The notes below the pieces were generated by a model, which saw only the letters and a program-made list of their open reading frames with translations, made no database searches and had not been told where the DNA came from. A stretch of DNA of 64,000 nt from CALBGR01 sp964499935. Lineage in GTDB: Bacteria; Patescibacteriota; Saccharimonadia; Saccharimonadales; UBA4665. The stretch's first letter is position 1; the number at the start of each line of letters is the position of its first letter. The stretch lies in assembly GCA_964499935.1 (NCBI GenBank), contig CAZCMS010000001.1:310001-374000 (forward strand). Direction: 5' to 3'. Below are positions 7,977 through 16,451 of the stretch, piece after piece. The translations under genes were made by a program, and so were the position numbers.

Positions 7977-10121
7977 ATGCATGAATATCTTTTTGAGGGG
8001 TTGAATTCTGAACAAACACGAGCCGTAAAAGCGACTGAAGGGCCTCTGCTTATTCAGGCTGGCGCGGGATCAGGAAAAACGAAAACCCTTACTCATCGTA
8101 TAGCGTATATTATTGCTTCCGGTAAGGCTCATCCGGCTAATATCCTGGCAGTGACATTTACAAATAAGGCTGCCAAAGAAATGCGTGAGCGGGTTGCTAA
8201 GCTTCTTGGGGATAATGCGGACAACCGTTCTTTTATGCCATATATGGGGACATTCCACTCTATCTGTGTACGTATCCTCAGGCAAGATGGAGAGTATGTG
8301 GGAGTGCCACGAAGTTTTGTGATTTTTGATGAATCAGACCGGATTAATGCAATAAAACAGGCAAGCAAACAATTACACCTTGATGAGAAAAGTTTTCCGG
8401 CACGAACTCTCGCAGGCCTCATTAGTAGTGCAAAGAATGATCTTATAGATTCACAGCAGTATCTGGGCATGGCAACGAGTCCTGCCCAGAAGGCTGCAGC
8501 CCAAGTGTATCCGTTATATCAACAGGCGTTGCGTGATGCTGCTGCGTTGGATTTCGATGATCTTATTGGAAGAACAGTCAGAATGCTCGAGAACCACTTA
8601 GAGGTGCAATCTAAGTGGCGACATCAATTTAAATACATCATGATTGATGAGTATCAGGATACAAATGCTGCGCAGTATAAACTTGTGCAGTTGCTTACAG
8701 GTGAACACGGCAATATCGCGGTAGTGGGTGATGACTGGCAGAGTATTTACAGTTGGCGTGGTGCGGACTTTCGAAATATTCTTAATTTCGAACGAGATTA
8801 TCCGCAAAGCACAGTCATTAAATTGGAGCAAAATTACCGTAGTACTAAGTCTATTCTTGATGCAGCACACGCTGTAATTACAAAGAACCAACAACGTTCT
8901 GACAAAAAGTTATGGACAGATAGTAGCGATGGATTACCAGTGCAGATTTTACAGCTTAATAACGAGCGGGCTGAGGGCGAAGCCATTGTGCGTCGCGTGC
9001 GGGATGGACGCGATCGGGGTATCCGTAAATACAATGATTACGCGGTGTTGTATCGCACGAATGCGCAAAGCCGTGCCGTAGAGGAAACGTGTATTCACTA
9101 CGGTATTCCGTACAAAATTATAGGCGGGACACGATTTTACGATAGAAAAGAAGTTAAAGATCTTTTGGCCTATATTCGTCTTATTTTTCAGCCCGAAGAT
9201 CGTGTCAGCTTTGAACGAATCGTTAATGTGCCGACTAGGGGCATTGGCGCAAAGTCTGTTACGACATTTTTAGCATGGCAGCGAACTTCTGGCTTAACAC
9301 TGCTTGAGGCGTTGATGCAAAGTGGACAATGTGCAGATATCACTCCTCGTGCGCGTAATGCACTCAGCGAATTTAGTGATATACTCTCTTCTTTTAGGGA
9401 ACAACTCGAGGAAACCCCAGTTTCTGTCTTGATAGAATCTTTAGTGCGTCGAATCGGATATTTGCAGTATTTGGATGATGGCACAGCTCAGGGTGAATCG
9501 AGACAGGAAAACATAAAAGAACTTATTGGTGTCGCAAAAACGTACCAAGACGTAGGTATGGAAGGATTCTTGGAAGAAGTTGCACTGATAAGTGATTTGG
9601 ACCAATCTGATTTAGGAAGCGATACAATTACTTTAATGACACTGCATGCTGCAAAGGGGTTAGAGTTCCCGGTGGTGTTCATGGTAGGTATGGAAGAGAC
9701 AATTTTTCCTCATTCACGGGCGCTATATGATCAATCTGAAATGGAAGAAGAACGTCGGTTGTGTTATGTAGGTATGACTCGCGCGCGCGAAGAATTGTAT
9801 CTTATTTCAACTACCAGCCGAATGTTGTACGGAGGCGTACAGCATAACCCGCCGAGTAGATTTTTGAGTGAAATCGATGGTCAGGTGCAGTATGATGGTG
9901 GTGCATTTGAATTTGGATACACTCACAGCGACCAATCGCGCTCGTTTGTATCTGACGAACCACGCTATGTACCAGAACTCAACGAAGGAGACATAGTAAA
10001 TCATCAGGTTTTTGGGCAAGGAACCATTATGGAGCTAGACGGCGATACAGCGAGCATCTTCTTTAAGGGTAAAGGTCTAAAGAAGCTAAATACAGCGTTT
10101 GCTCCACTGGAAAAGTTATGA
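7977..10121 (+). CDS. pcrA: UvrD/PcrA-type superfamily 1A DNA helicase
   Basis: ATP-driven 3'-5' DNA helicase for repair and replication restart. The 714 residues carry the SF1A motifs in order: Walker A QAGAGSGKTKTL (about 28-39), TFTNKAAKEM, motif II DEYQDTN, motif III GDDWQSIYSWRGAD, motif IV LEQNYRST, motif V TLHAAKGLEF and motif VI VGMTRAREEL. The C-terminal end (QVFGQGTIMELDGD) fits the Tudor-like domain of PcrA/UvrD. TACAAT lies about 10 nt before the ATG, so the mRNA may be leaderless. Its stop overlaps the next start in ATGA. Confidence 0.93.
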   Translation: MHEYLFEGLNSEQTRAVKATEGPLLIQAGAGSGKTKTLTHRIAYIIASGKAHPANILAVTFTNKAAKEMRERVAKLLGDNADNRSFMPYMGTFHSICVRILRQDGEYVGVPRSFVIFDESDRINAIKQASKQLHLDEKSFPARTLAGLISSAKNDLIDSQQYLGMATSPAQKAAAQVYPLYQQALRDAAALDFDDLIGRTVRMLENHLEVQSKWRHQFKYIMIDEYQDTNAAQYKLVQLLTGEHGNIAVVGDDWQSIYSWRGADFRNILNFERDYPQSTVIKLEQNYRSTKSILDAAHAVITKNQQRSDKKLWTDSSDGLPVQILQLNNERAEGEAIVRRVRDGRDRGIRKYNDYAVLYRTNAQSRAVEETCIHYGIPYKIIGGTRFYDRKEVKDLLAYIRLIFQPEDRVSFERIVNVPTRGIGAKSVTTFLAWQRTSGLTLLEALMQSGQCADITPRARNALSEFSDILSSFREQLEETPVSVLIESLVRRIGYLQYLDDGTAQGESRQENIKELIGVAKTYQDVGMEGFLEEVALISDLDQSDLGSDTITLMTLHAAKGLEFPVVFMVGMEETIFPHSRALYDQSEMEEERRLCYVGMTRAREELYLISTTSRMLYGGVQHNPPSRFLSEIDGQVQYDGGAFEFGYTHSDQSRSFVSDEPRYVPELNEGDIVNHQVFGQGTIMELDGDTASIFFKGKGLKKLNTAFAPLEKL

Positions 10122-10585
10122 AACGTACTGTAGGTATATTAGGGATTATCGCTTTTTGGTGTAGTTGGCCTCTGCTGTATGTATATCTAAAACGGAGGGA
10201 ACGAACGCGAGTTTTGCTGGTTGCAAATAACAAAGTGTTACTTGTGCGCACGTGGCATGGTCCTGGTAATTGGTCTTTGCCTGGCGGAGGTATGCACCAA
10301 GGCGAAGATCCAACAGGAGCAGTAAAACGTGAACTAACAGAAGAAACTGGAGTTATAATTGATGTCAATCGGCTTAGAGTATTAGGAAAAAAGACACACA
10401 CTGAGTATGGCTTAAAATTTGTATGTAATTACTTTTATAGTGAACTCGATGCGGAACTAATAGCACGACCACGTTTACCAGAGATTTTACATGCGGAATG
10501 GGTGGAGATAGATCAACTTGCCAAATATAAACTTGGACCCGACAGCAGGTATGCTTTATCCGCATATACTGCTCTGATACAATAG
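10118..10585 (+). CDS. Membrane-anchored NUDIX hydrolase
   Basis: 155 residues. An N-terminal hydrophobic segment (about 6-23) probably anchors it to the membrane, followed by a NUDIX domain whose box is complete: GGGMHQGEDP, then RELTEETGV (pattern G-x5-E-x7-RE-x2-EE-x-G). NUDIX enzymes hydrolyse nucleoside diphosphate-linked compounds with divalent metal; the substrate cannot be told from the sequence. It overlaps the helicase stop by 4 bp, so translation is probably coupled. Confidence 0.85.
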   Translation: MKRTVGILGIIAFWCSWPLLYVYLKRRERTRVLLVANNKVLLVRTWHGPGNWSLPGGGMHQGEDPTGAVKRELTEETGVIIDVNRLRVLGKKTHTEYGLKFVCNYFYSELDAELIARPRLPEILHAEWVEIDQLAKYKLGPDSRYALSAYTALIQ

Positions 10586-10647
10586 AGCAAGGCTTCTGGA
10601 GCTTACGCTTTGGTGGGGAATGGCTGCAGAACAGACCAGACACTTAT

Positions 10648-11886
10648 ATGCAACACAAAGTTCGACTATTAAAGAAGAAATATACGCCTCATCCTGACAA
10701 AGTACAGGCGGTTAAGCGCGCACATAAACATCCAGCATTTTTTGTTCCTATGATTACATTTGGGGTGCTTATGACGGTGGCAATCGCTGGACTGCTCGTT
10801 GTTAATAAAGGTAATCCTACTCCTAAGCTTTCATCAAGCAACGCACGTGTTGTGATTATGAATGTTGATGGGAGCGAGCGTGTGTTGCCAACTCGTGCAG
10901 ATACTGTCGGTGATCTTTTAAAGCGTTTGCACATTACTATTCACGAAGGCGATGTTGTTGAGCCAGCTAAAGATACGGAAATAGTCAGTGATAATTTCCG
11001 CGTTAACGTATATCGGGCATTGCCAGTAACGGTGGTTGATGGTGCAGGAGAAACCCAGGCACTCAGTGCAGCTGCGACTCCGCGTAGTATTGCGAAGCAA
11101 TCAGGTATTGAGGCTTATCCAGAGGATAAACTGGAGCTTGACCCAGTGGATAATTTTGTAACTCAAGGTGTTATTGGGCAGAAACTGGTTGTTGAGCGCG
11201 CAACTCCTGTGAATGTTAGTTTATACGGTGCGCCAGTAGTTATTCGAACTCATGCTAAGACAGTTGGAGAGTTTCTGAAAGAGAAAAAAATTACGCTTGA
11301 TGAAGGTGAAACGGTGCAGCCATCTGTAGAAGCACCGATTAGCGCATCTGAGCCAATTTTTGTAAACCGCAAAGGCGTAACAGTGCAGGTTGCCACCGAA
11401 GATATTAGCCCTGACAAACAATATGTCGAAGATGATAAATTGAGTTTTGGTGTCGAAGCAATACGTCAGCAGGGTGCACCTGGCAAGCGAATTGTAACGT
11501 ACCAAATACACACAGAGACAGGTGAACGTATAAAGATGCAAGATATTGTCATCCAGCAGCCGGTCGCAAGCGTTATCGCCCGCGGAACGTATGTGAATAT
11601 ACCGAATGATAAGCAAGGTGTGATGGCAGCTGCGGGTATTGCAAAGGGTGATTATACCTACGTTGATTACATTGTTAGCCGTGAGTCTGGCTGGAGGCCT
11701 CACGCAACCAATGGACGCACATGGGGATTGTGCCAAGCACTGCCGGGCAGTAAAATGGCAAGTGCAGGATCAGATTGGCAAACGAACCCGGTTACACAGC
11801 TGAAGTGGTGCCATGGCTATGCAATTAGTAAATACGGCAGCTGGGCGAGCGCCTATGCTACGTGGCAAAGTAAGCATTGGTGGTAA
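10648..11886 (+). CDS. RpfB-like cell-wall hydrolase (DUF348, G5, lysozyme-like)
   Basis: 412 residues. A transmembrane segment at about 35-56 exports the rest. Repeated modules with the pattern TVGDLLK...EGDxVxP at about 80-130 and 200-250 are DUF348-like; a G5-type region follows (YQIHTETGERI), then a C-terminal lysozyme/transglycosylase-like domain with YIVSRESGWRPHATN (candidate catalytic Glu) and GLCQALPGSKM. Such proteins cleave peptidoglycan and include resuscitation-promoting factors, plausible for a host-attached ultrasmall cell that must remodel its own or its host's wall. The ATG at 10648 has no strong ribosome site. Confidence 0.82.
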   Translation: MQHKVRLLKKKYTPHPDKVQAVKRAHKHPAFFVPMITFGVLMTVAIAGLLVVNKGNPTPKLSSSNARVVIMNVDGSERVLPTRADTVGDLLKRLHITIHEGDVVEPAKDTEIVSDNFRVNVYRALPVTVVDGAGETQALSAAATPRSIAKQSGIEAYPEDKLELDPVDNFVTQGVIGQKLVVERATPVNVSLYGAPVVIRTHAKTVGEFLKEKKITLDEGETVQPSVEAPISASEPIFVNRKGVTVQVATEDISPDKQYVEDDKLSFGVEAIRQQGAPGKRIVTYQIHTETGERIKMQDIVIQQPVASVIARGTYVNIPNDKQGVMAAAGIAKGDYTYVDYIVSRESGWRPHATNGRTWGLCQALPGSKMASAGSDWQTNPVTQLKWCHGYAISKYGSWASAYATWQSKHWW

Positions 11887-11890
11887 GGCA

Positions 11891-12688
11891 ATGAAGAACA
11901 CAGCGCCTAAAAAATCCCTTGGACAACATTGGTTGTACGACGAATTAAGCCTAGAGGCTATGGCTGACGTTGCTGGCGTTAGCGCAGGCGATGCGGTGCT
12001 CGAAATTGGCCCGGGATTAGGGACTTTGACGAATGTTCTGCTCGAGAGAGGAGCAAAGGTAACAGCAGTAGAGTATGATCATGATTTAGCTATTGCGTTG
12101 CCTAGCAGGGTTTCGCACAAAGATCTAACAGTTATCGAGCACGATATTTTGACTTTTGATTTCACGAGTCTGCCATGCGGATATAAAGTGGCTGCAAACA
12201 TTCCATATTACCTGACGAGTAATTTGTTGCGTGTTATGTGTGAAAGTTCTAATCCGTTTGATACCGCAGCATTGCTGATTCAAAAAGAGGTGGCCGAGCG
12301 GGTTGCTGCAAAGCCAGGACATATGAGTCTACTTAGTGTAAGTGTGCAATTTTACTGCGAAGTACAATTGAGTGTTTTGGTGCCAGCAGAGCTTTTTACG
12401 CCTCCACCTAAAGTCGATTCGCAAATCTTGGGGCTCACATTCCGTAAAGAACCCTTATTTCCTGATGTTGATACAAAACAATTCTTCAGGCTAGTAAAAG
12501 CTGGCTTTAGTGAACGACGCAAAAAATTACGCAGTAGTTTGAGTGGCGGATTGCATATTAGTAAGTTACAGGCAGAAGAACTGTTGATTCAGGCAAATAT
12601 TGACCCTAATCTCCGCGCGCAGGCATTGTCTTTAGAGCAGTGGTATAAGCTTTATCAGGTATTTTTAGTACGACAAAACGACAAGTAG
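11891..12688 (+). CDS. rsmA: 16S rRNA dimethyladenosine methyltransferase
   Basis: RsmA (KsgA) dimethylates two adjacent adenines in helix 45 of 16S rRNA using S-adenosylmethionine. The start at 11891 gives the family's usual opening PKKSLGQHWLYD and lies 4 bp after the previous stop; a longer frame from 11813 would overlap that gene and is rejected. Motifs: LEIGPGLGTLT (SAM binding), VAANIPYYLTS (catalytic NxPY motif IV), PPPKVDSQIL, and a C-terminal helical domain with FSERRKKLRSSL. Length 265, standard. Confidence 0.95.
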   Translation: MKNTAPKKSLGQHWLYDELSLEAMADVAGVSAGDAVLEIGPGLGTLTNVLLERGAKVTAVEYDHDLAIALPSRVSHKDLTVIEHDILTFDFTSLPCGYKVAANIPYYLTSNLLRVMCESSNPFDTAALLIQKEVAERVAAKPGHMSLLSVSVQFYCEVQLSVLVPAELFTPPPKVDSQILGLTFRKEPLFPDVDTKQFFRLVKAGFSERRKKLRSSLSGGLHISKLQAEELLIQANIDPNLRAQALSLEQWYKLYQVFLVRQNDK

Positions 12689-12778
12689 TGGCGAAATAAA
12701 AGTATTAGGCAGGCAGTTCATGTGTATTGGTTGCAGCTGCATGGTCCCATCTAAACACTAGTGCTATTGTAAAATTCG

Positions 12779-12787
12779 TGGTATAAT
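12779..12787 (+). promoter_or_regulatory. Extended -10 promoter of tmRNA
   Basis: TGG immediately before a perfect TATAAT (12782-12787). The -35 is weak. Transcription near 12794 would leave a precursor leader of about 27 nt before the mature tmRNA end. Confidence 0.6.
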
Positions 12788-12820
12788 GATAGTAGAGGGA
12801 AGTTATATCTCTCTGCATGT

Positions 12821-13216
12821 GGGGCTGAATTTTAAGCTCGACGTTGGACATTATCGGTTAGATCAGCAGGTCGCTTGTCAGCGTTATAGGCAACACATAC
12901 TAGATGCAGATTTCGTATCTAAAGCAAAAGCTTTTGTAGCCAGTGCTTTCGCACCACGCGCAAACTATGCTTTTGCAACAGCTTAGTTTTATATTAAGCA
13001 ACGCCTAGCGAGACATCAGATATTGCGAACGCGTTTTATATCATCTGATTGCTCGATGCGTTACTGCTCGTAGCCATCGCTAAGATTTAGAGCACCCAGA
13101 ATCTGTCTTTTGGTCATTAATCAATAGATTTTGGTAAATTCTAAATGACCTATGCCTGTAGACGACTAACCAAGATAATCCGGCGGACCCGAGGGCGGTA
13201 CTCGGCAGCTCCACCA
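12821..13216 (+). ncRNA. ssrA: tmRNA (transfer-messenger RNA)
   Basis: The 5' end GGGGCTG pairs with CAGCTCC at the 3' end (one G-U), followed by A and an encoded CCA, about 396 nt in all. Inside is a tag reading frame ending ...RANYAFATA then TAG (stop near 12986), resembling the usual ANDENYALAA type; the resume codon is probably the GCA at about 12924, giving a tag of about 20 residues beginning AKAFVASAF. tmRNA rescues stalled ribosomes and tags the product for proteolysis. The T-stem CCGAG/CTCGG closes a GGCGGTA loop instead of TTCRANN, which is unusual. Confidence 0.88.
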
Positions 13217-13218
13217 AA

Positions 13219-13249
13219 AGCGCATCAGCATTTGCTGGTGCTTTTTTGT
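13219..13249 (+). terminator. Terminator of tmRNA
   Basis: Stem GCATCAGC / GCTGGTGC around ATTT, followed by six T. Confidence 0.85.
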
Positions 13250-13261
13250 TATTATTGATAC

Positions 13262-13984
13262 ATGAATAAAATAGAGCACGAGATAAAGCATCAATATCAG
13301 CCTACGAATACCACGTGTAGCCCGACTGCCCTAAGTATGTTGCTCGGATTTTATGGCGAAAACTATAGTGTGGATGACATTTCCACCAAAGTGCCACAAG
13401 TTAAAAACGAGAAAGGCGATAATTCGGGCACCATCAACACTCAAATGGCCACTTGGTGTAAGTCGCTTGGCTTTGATGTGGCGCTTTACACGGCGGACGT
13501 TCAGGTTATTGACCAGTCTTGGTCTAAGTTCTCTTCAGGAGAGATTGTTGAGCGACTAGAGGCTAGAAAGTCTGGGTTTAAGGTACCTAGTCTTGGCGAT
13601 TTATGGAATACCGCATATTGCCAGGCATATATAGAATTTATTCAGTCTGGCGGTGAACTTCATATTGTGAACGCTATTACGAGTAATTTGCTCTATGAAT
13701 TACTTAAGGAAGGTCCTATATTGCCTTGCCTGTCTTTCGGTACTTTGTACGGTAAGGGCAGGACAAGTACTGTCGATGAAACAGAAACGAATCCAGATGA
13801 TGTTAACGGTAAGGCGTGGAACCATAGCGTTGTTATTTACGGTAACGATGAGAAAGGTAATTTCTTGATTGCCGATCCCTGGGAGAAGCCCGGTTATCAT
13901 GTTATTGAGCAAGACGTAATGGTCGCTGCTATTGGAACAGCCCAGCTTGAATGTGACAACCAGGTTTTTCAACTCAGCAGATAG
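13262..13984 (+). CDS. C39/papain-like cysteine peptidase
   Basis: 240 residues without signal peptide. The catalytic triad of the Peptidase_C39-like fold is visible: Cys in NTTCSPTALSMLL (about residue 19), His in KAWNHSVVIYG, and Asp in LIADPW. The QPTNTTCSPT segment supplies the Gln/oxyanion side. This family includes peptidases that trim leader peptides or act in the cytoplasm on unknown substrates. The ATG is only about 12 bp after the tmRNA T-run, so its transcript is probably leaderless. Substrate unknown. Confidence 0.7.
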   Translation: MNKIEHEIKHQYQPTNTTCSPTALSMLLGFYGENYSVDDISTKVPQVKNEKGDNSGTINTQMATWCKSLGFDVALYTADVQVIDQSWSKFSSGEIVERLEARKSGFKVPSLGDLWNTAYCQAYIEFIQSGGELHIVNAITSNLLYELLKEGPILPCLSFGTLYGKGRTSTVDETETNPDDVNGKAWNHSVVIYGNDEKGNFLIADPWEKPGYHVIEQDVMVAAIGTAQLECDNQVFQLSR

Positions 13985-13989
13985 ATCTT

Positions 13990-14475
13990 TTATTTACCAA
14001 ATAATTGTGTTGTAAGCTCAGGTTTGTCGATCTCGGTCAGTAAATAGATGTCTGTATTATTAAGTCTCCGTCTGACAGGGCTAACCACAGTAAGTGATCG
14101 GTTAAAGATCTGCATTATCTGATTTTCTGGATCATCTCTTGCTATACGGTTAATGGATATTTTTTGACATGTCGAACAAAGGTGAATTAGCATGATCTCA
14201 CCTATTCTGCTATAACCTTCGTGCTTGAACGTTAAGCCAATCGGCTCCATGCCACCGTTGCAGGTGGCTCTTCTGTCGCCCTTAGTTTCATCAACGTGTT
14301 TTGACCATAGGCACATATTGCAGTGATTTCTGTTTACTGTACCCATAATGTCATTGATAACCACGAATTGTCTGCAGTGACTACATTTGAAGCCACCGGC
14401 TTTGTGTTCTCTGTTCCATTCTTGCGCTCTATATTTTTTGTAACTTAAGTCATCACCATACTCATAGTGTTCCAT
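13990..14475 (-). CDS. RNHCP-domain zinc-ribbon protein
   Basis: 161 residues. Cysteine pairs at FKCSHCRQF and RNHCNMCLWSKHVD match the RNHCP domain (the name comes from the RNHCPxCL motif; here N replaces P). A further CSTCQK pair and the Cys in RATCNGGM complete likely zinc sites. The family is widespread but its role is unknown; zinc binding suggests nucleic-acid or protein contacts. It is convergent with the peptidase gene, leaving only 5 bp between the stops. Confidence 0.8.
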   Translation of the reverse strand: MEHYEYGDDLSYKKYRAQEWNREHKAGGFKCSHCRQFVVINDIMGTVNRNHCNMCLWSKHVDETKGDRRATCNGGMEPIGLTFKHEGYSRIGEIMLIHLCSTCQKISINRIARDDPENQIMQIFNRSLTVVSPVRRRLNNTDIYLLTEIDKPELTTQLFGK

Positions 14476-14488
14476 CTATATCCTTGCA

Positions 14489-14515
14489 TAAAAAAACCAG
14501 CCAATGTTGGCTGGT
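14489..14515 (-). terminator. Strong terminator read on the minus strand
   Basis: Perfect 9-bp stem ACCAGCCAA / TTGGCTGGT with loop TG, followed on the minus strand by seven T. It lies upstream of the RNHCP gene, so it ends the short transcript that starts near 14660. Confidence 0.85.
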
Positions 14516-14564
14516 CATGCTGGATAGGTAGGTGCGCTAACTATTTTCTAGATTATTATTCGAA

Positions 14565-14657
14565 TTAAGCTGTTTTTGACCAGCCAGAAATTACCGCTTC
14601 GACAGCGGTTTCTACTTCTGCACTGGTTGTGGTCTTGCGACTACTGTTACTTAACAT
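14565..14657 (-). CDS. 30-residue leaderless small protein
   Basis: Reads MLSNSSRKTTTSAEVETAVE and continues to VISGWSKTA. The only upstream signal is a near-perfect promoter placed so that the RNA starts about 3 nt before the ATG, and a strong terminator closes the transcript about 50-75 bp past the stop. This makes a transcription unit of about 170 nt. The sequence is Ser/Thr rich, then a short amphipathic helix. It could be a small protein or a small RNA with a chance frame. Family unknown. Confidence 0.5.
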   Translation of the reverse strand: MLSNSSRKTTTSAEVETAVEAVISGWSKTA

Positions 14658-14666
14658 AGACTAAAA

Positions 14667-14695
14667 ACTATAGTACGTGAGCATGGGTGTGTCAA
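14667..14695 (-). promoter_or_regulatory. Near-consensus promoter of the 30-aa gene
   Basis: On the minus strand TTGACA (14695-14690), 17 bp, TATAGT (14672-14667). This is the best -35/-10 pair in this part of the window. Confidence 0.75.
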
Positions 14696-14882
14696 ATTTT
14701 CTGTAATGATTTGTCGCAGTGTGCGTATGACAAAACAAATCATTTTGGTTAGCGGTATGCCTTTTGCGTGTTTGTATTGTCACTCCGCAGCCTATCTAGT
14801 AGGTCACGATTCGTTCGTTGCAGCACCTAGTGTATTATTTCTTAAGTAGGACAATTATCAAAAAAGGGAAACGAGAAAAATT

Positions 14883-15119
14883 ATGAAGATCACACCGAAG
14901 AAGGCGGGCATCATTGGAGCAGTGCTTACTGTAGTGGGCGTCTTAACGCTATTTATCAATAGATTGTATACTGCTAACTGTGTAATGCCTTGTGGTTACT
15001 TTGACGATACCCGTGACGTAGTTATAAAAATTGGAGCGGGGATTCTTGTAGTAGGTGTCTTTATTCTGGTGTACGGTGTGATCCGAGTGGTTGTTGACAC
15101 GGGCAAGGCACGCGAATAG
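14883..15119 (+). CDS. Small two-TM membrane protein
   Basis: 78 residues with hydrophobic segments at about 8-25 and 47-70 and a loop holding CVMPCGYFDD between them; the two Cys could form a disulfide or bind metal outside the cell. TTCGTT-17-TATTAT near 14810-14837 is a likely promoter, and a purine-rich GGGAAACGAG stands before the ATG. No family recognised. Confidence 0.6.
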   Translation: MKITPKKAGIIGAVLTVVGVLTLFINRLYTANCVMPCGYFDDTRDVVIKIGAGILVVGVFILVYGVIRVVVDTGKARE

Positions 15120-15141
15120 ATTGTGTATAATTACATCTACA

Positions 15142-15669
15142 ATGCATGACGATGATGAGCTACTGGACCTATTTGATATTGATGAGCAGGTTGTTAGTAC
15201 CGTAAAACGAGGAGAATACTACCGTAATCAGTCCAAGTATATGGGGTTGTATCTACGCTCGGCAGAGATGTTTATTATGAATGATCGTGGTCAGTTTTGG
15301 GTGCCAATACGAACACTAGATAAGAGGATCGCACCCGGCGGACTGGATTATAGCGCGGGCGGACATGTGGCAGCTGGTGAAGAATATGAAATAGGGCTTA
15401 TTCGTGAGACTGAGGAGGAATTAGGATTGAAGCTTCAGTCTGAGGATTTGCGTTTTGTAGCTACATTTATGCCACGTGAAGGTGACCTATGGTTTAGGAA
15501 ACTGTTTTTATATAACTCAAATGAGGTGCCTGATTATAATACTAAGGATTTTTCAGGATACAACTGGATGTATCCACGAGAGCTTTTTGAGAAGCTTGTA
15601 GCAGGTGCGCCTGCAAAGACGAGCATGCTCGTGACTGTCGAAAAAGTACTACAACTTGATTTAGGGTAG
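15142..15669 (+). CDS. NUDIX hydrolase (YfcD/IPP-isomerase-like)
   Basis: 175 residues starting at MHDDDELLDLF; TATAAT lies about 10 nt before this ATG, indicating a leaderless mRNA, and a longer start at 15091 would overlap the previous gene. The domain has R-T-x-D-K-R upstream (IRTLDKRIAPGGLD), then the NUDIX box AGGHVAAGEEYE...RETEEELGL. The PGxLD...GGH layout is that of YfcD and isopentenyl-diphosphate isomerase relatives. The actual substrate is uncertain. Confidence 0.82.
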   Translation: MHDDDELLDLFDIDEQVVSTVKRGEYYRNQSKYMGLYLRSAEMFIMNDRGQFWVPIRTLDKRIAPGGLDYSAGGHVAAGEEYEIGLIRETEEELGLKLQSEDLRFVATFMPREGDLWFRKLFLYNSNEVPDYNTKDFSGYNWMYPRELFEKLVAGAPAKTSMLVTVEKVLQLDLG

Positions 15670-15680
15670 CAGAGGCAAAA

Positions 15681-15709
15681 TTGCGCAAATCTTAAAAATA
15701 TGTTAAATA
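15681..15709 (+). promoter_or_regulatory. Promoter of the Cys-rich gene
   Basis: TTGCGC (15681-15686), 17 bp, TAAATA (15704-15709). A start near 15716 excludes the ATGs at 15700 and 15709 and supports 15772. Confidence 0.45.
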
Positions 15710-15771
15710 TGGAAGTATCTTTGTGGCGTTCGCCCGAAGATATTCAAGCAGACGAGATCAGAGGAGAGAAG

Positions 15772-16224
15772 ATGATCCCTAGTGCACCGGTAAATACGGT
15801 GATCCGGGCGTGCCCGGAGGGTACTTGCTTTGAAGTGCTCGATGACCGCTGTATGCACACGGTTGCCGAGTGTGCACTCATGATCGCTTGCGCCAATGAT
15901 TGCATGATCACCGTGCGTAGTGGCGACTGTGAGTACGAAATCTATCCGCACTACAGAGTGGATGATGTGCTTACGGTGCTGAACTGCCCGAGCGATAGCG
16001 TGATTTGCGTCCGTTCGGACGGTTCGTATCTCGTAGCTCGCAGCGGTTGTTTGCGTACGGTGGCTGTGCAGGCAATTGAGACTGCGAAGTGCATCGTAGG
16101 AAGGCAACAGATCGAGGTGAACTTCGGGCATGCTTTCCGCGCTATTACGGCGGAGTGCGCTGTAGGCGACGTGGTGCAGAGTCTGGAGAGACTTCAGCAA
16201 GAGCCTTTGCGAGCAGTGGCATAA
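15772..16224 (+). CDS. Cysteine-rich hypothetical protein
   Basis: 150 residues from MIPSAPVNTV. AGAGGAGAG lies 5 nt before this ATG, and the promoter maps downstream of the two earlier in-frame ATGs. At least ten Cys are spread through the first two thirds (CPEGTC, DDRC, ECALMIACANDC, GDCEY, LNCPSD, VICVR, SGCLR, AKC), without clear CxxC ribbons. No signal peptide is seen. Codons are G/C-ending like the 713 gene. The mRNA probably runs into the hammerhead ribozyme about 100 nt past the stop, so its 3' end may be set by self-cleavage. Function unknown. Confidence 0.65.
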   Translation: MIPSAPVNTVIRACPEGTCFEVLDDRCMHTVAECALMIACANDCMITVRSGDCEYEIYPHYRVDDVLTVLNCPSDSVICVRSDGSYLVARSGCLRTVAVQAIETAKCIVGRQQIEVNFGHAFRAITAECAVGDVVQSLERLQQEPLRAVA

Positions 16225-16323
16225 GTCGCACGTAGGTCAATAGGTCCAGTGCAAGCTGGGGAGTGGTAGTCGGGCAGGATGCACGACTGATCTCTGATCA
16301 TTTTTGCCTCCTCGTCTGTTTAC

Positions 16324-16376
16324 CGCTTCCACAAATTACCTATTTGTGCTGATGAGTCCTGAAAGGACGAAAAGCG
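16324..16376 (+). ncRNA. Type III hammerhead ribozyme
   Basis: All three helices and the catalytic core are present. Stem III: CGCTT (16324-16328) with AAGCG (16372-16376). C17 is 16329, so cleavage is expected between 16329 and 16330. Stem I: CACAAAT (16330-16336) with ATTTGTG (16342-16348), loop TACCT. Core CTGATGA (16349-16355). Stem II: GTCC/GGAC with loop TGAAA. Core GAA (16369-16371), then A15.1 pairing with T16.1. It lies in the 3' region of the Cys-rich gene and upstream of the methyltransferase promoter. Confidence 0.9.
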
Positions 16377-16451
16377 AAAGGGCTATATTTATTTAAATAC
16401 AAATATTGACTATATTGCTAGTATGTAGTATTGAGTGTTAAACTATAACAA

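Noticed and set aside
12786..12986. 66-residue open frame
   Set aside because: It is the tmRNA region; its end is the tag sequence ANYAFATA, and the start lies before the mature RNA.
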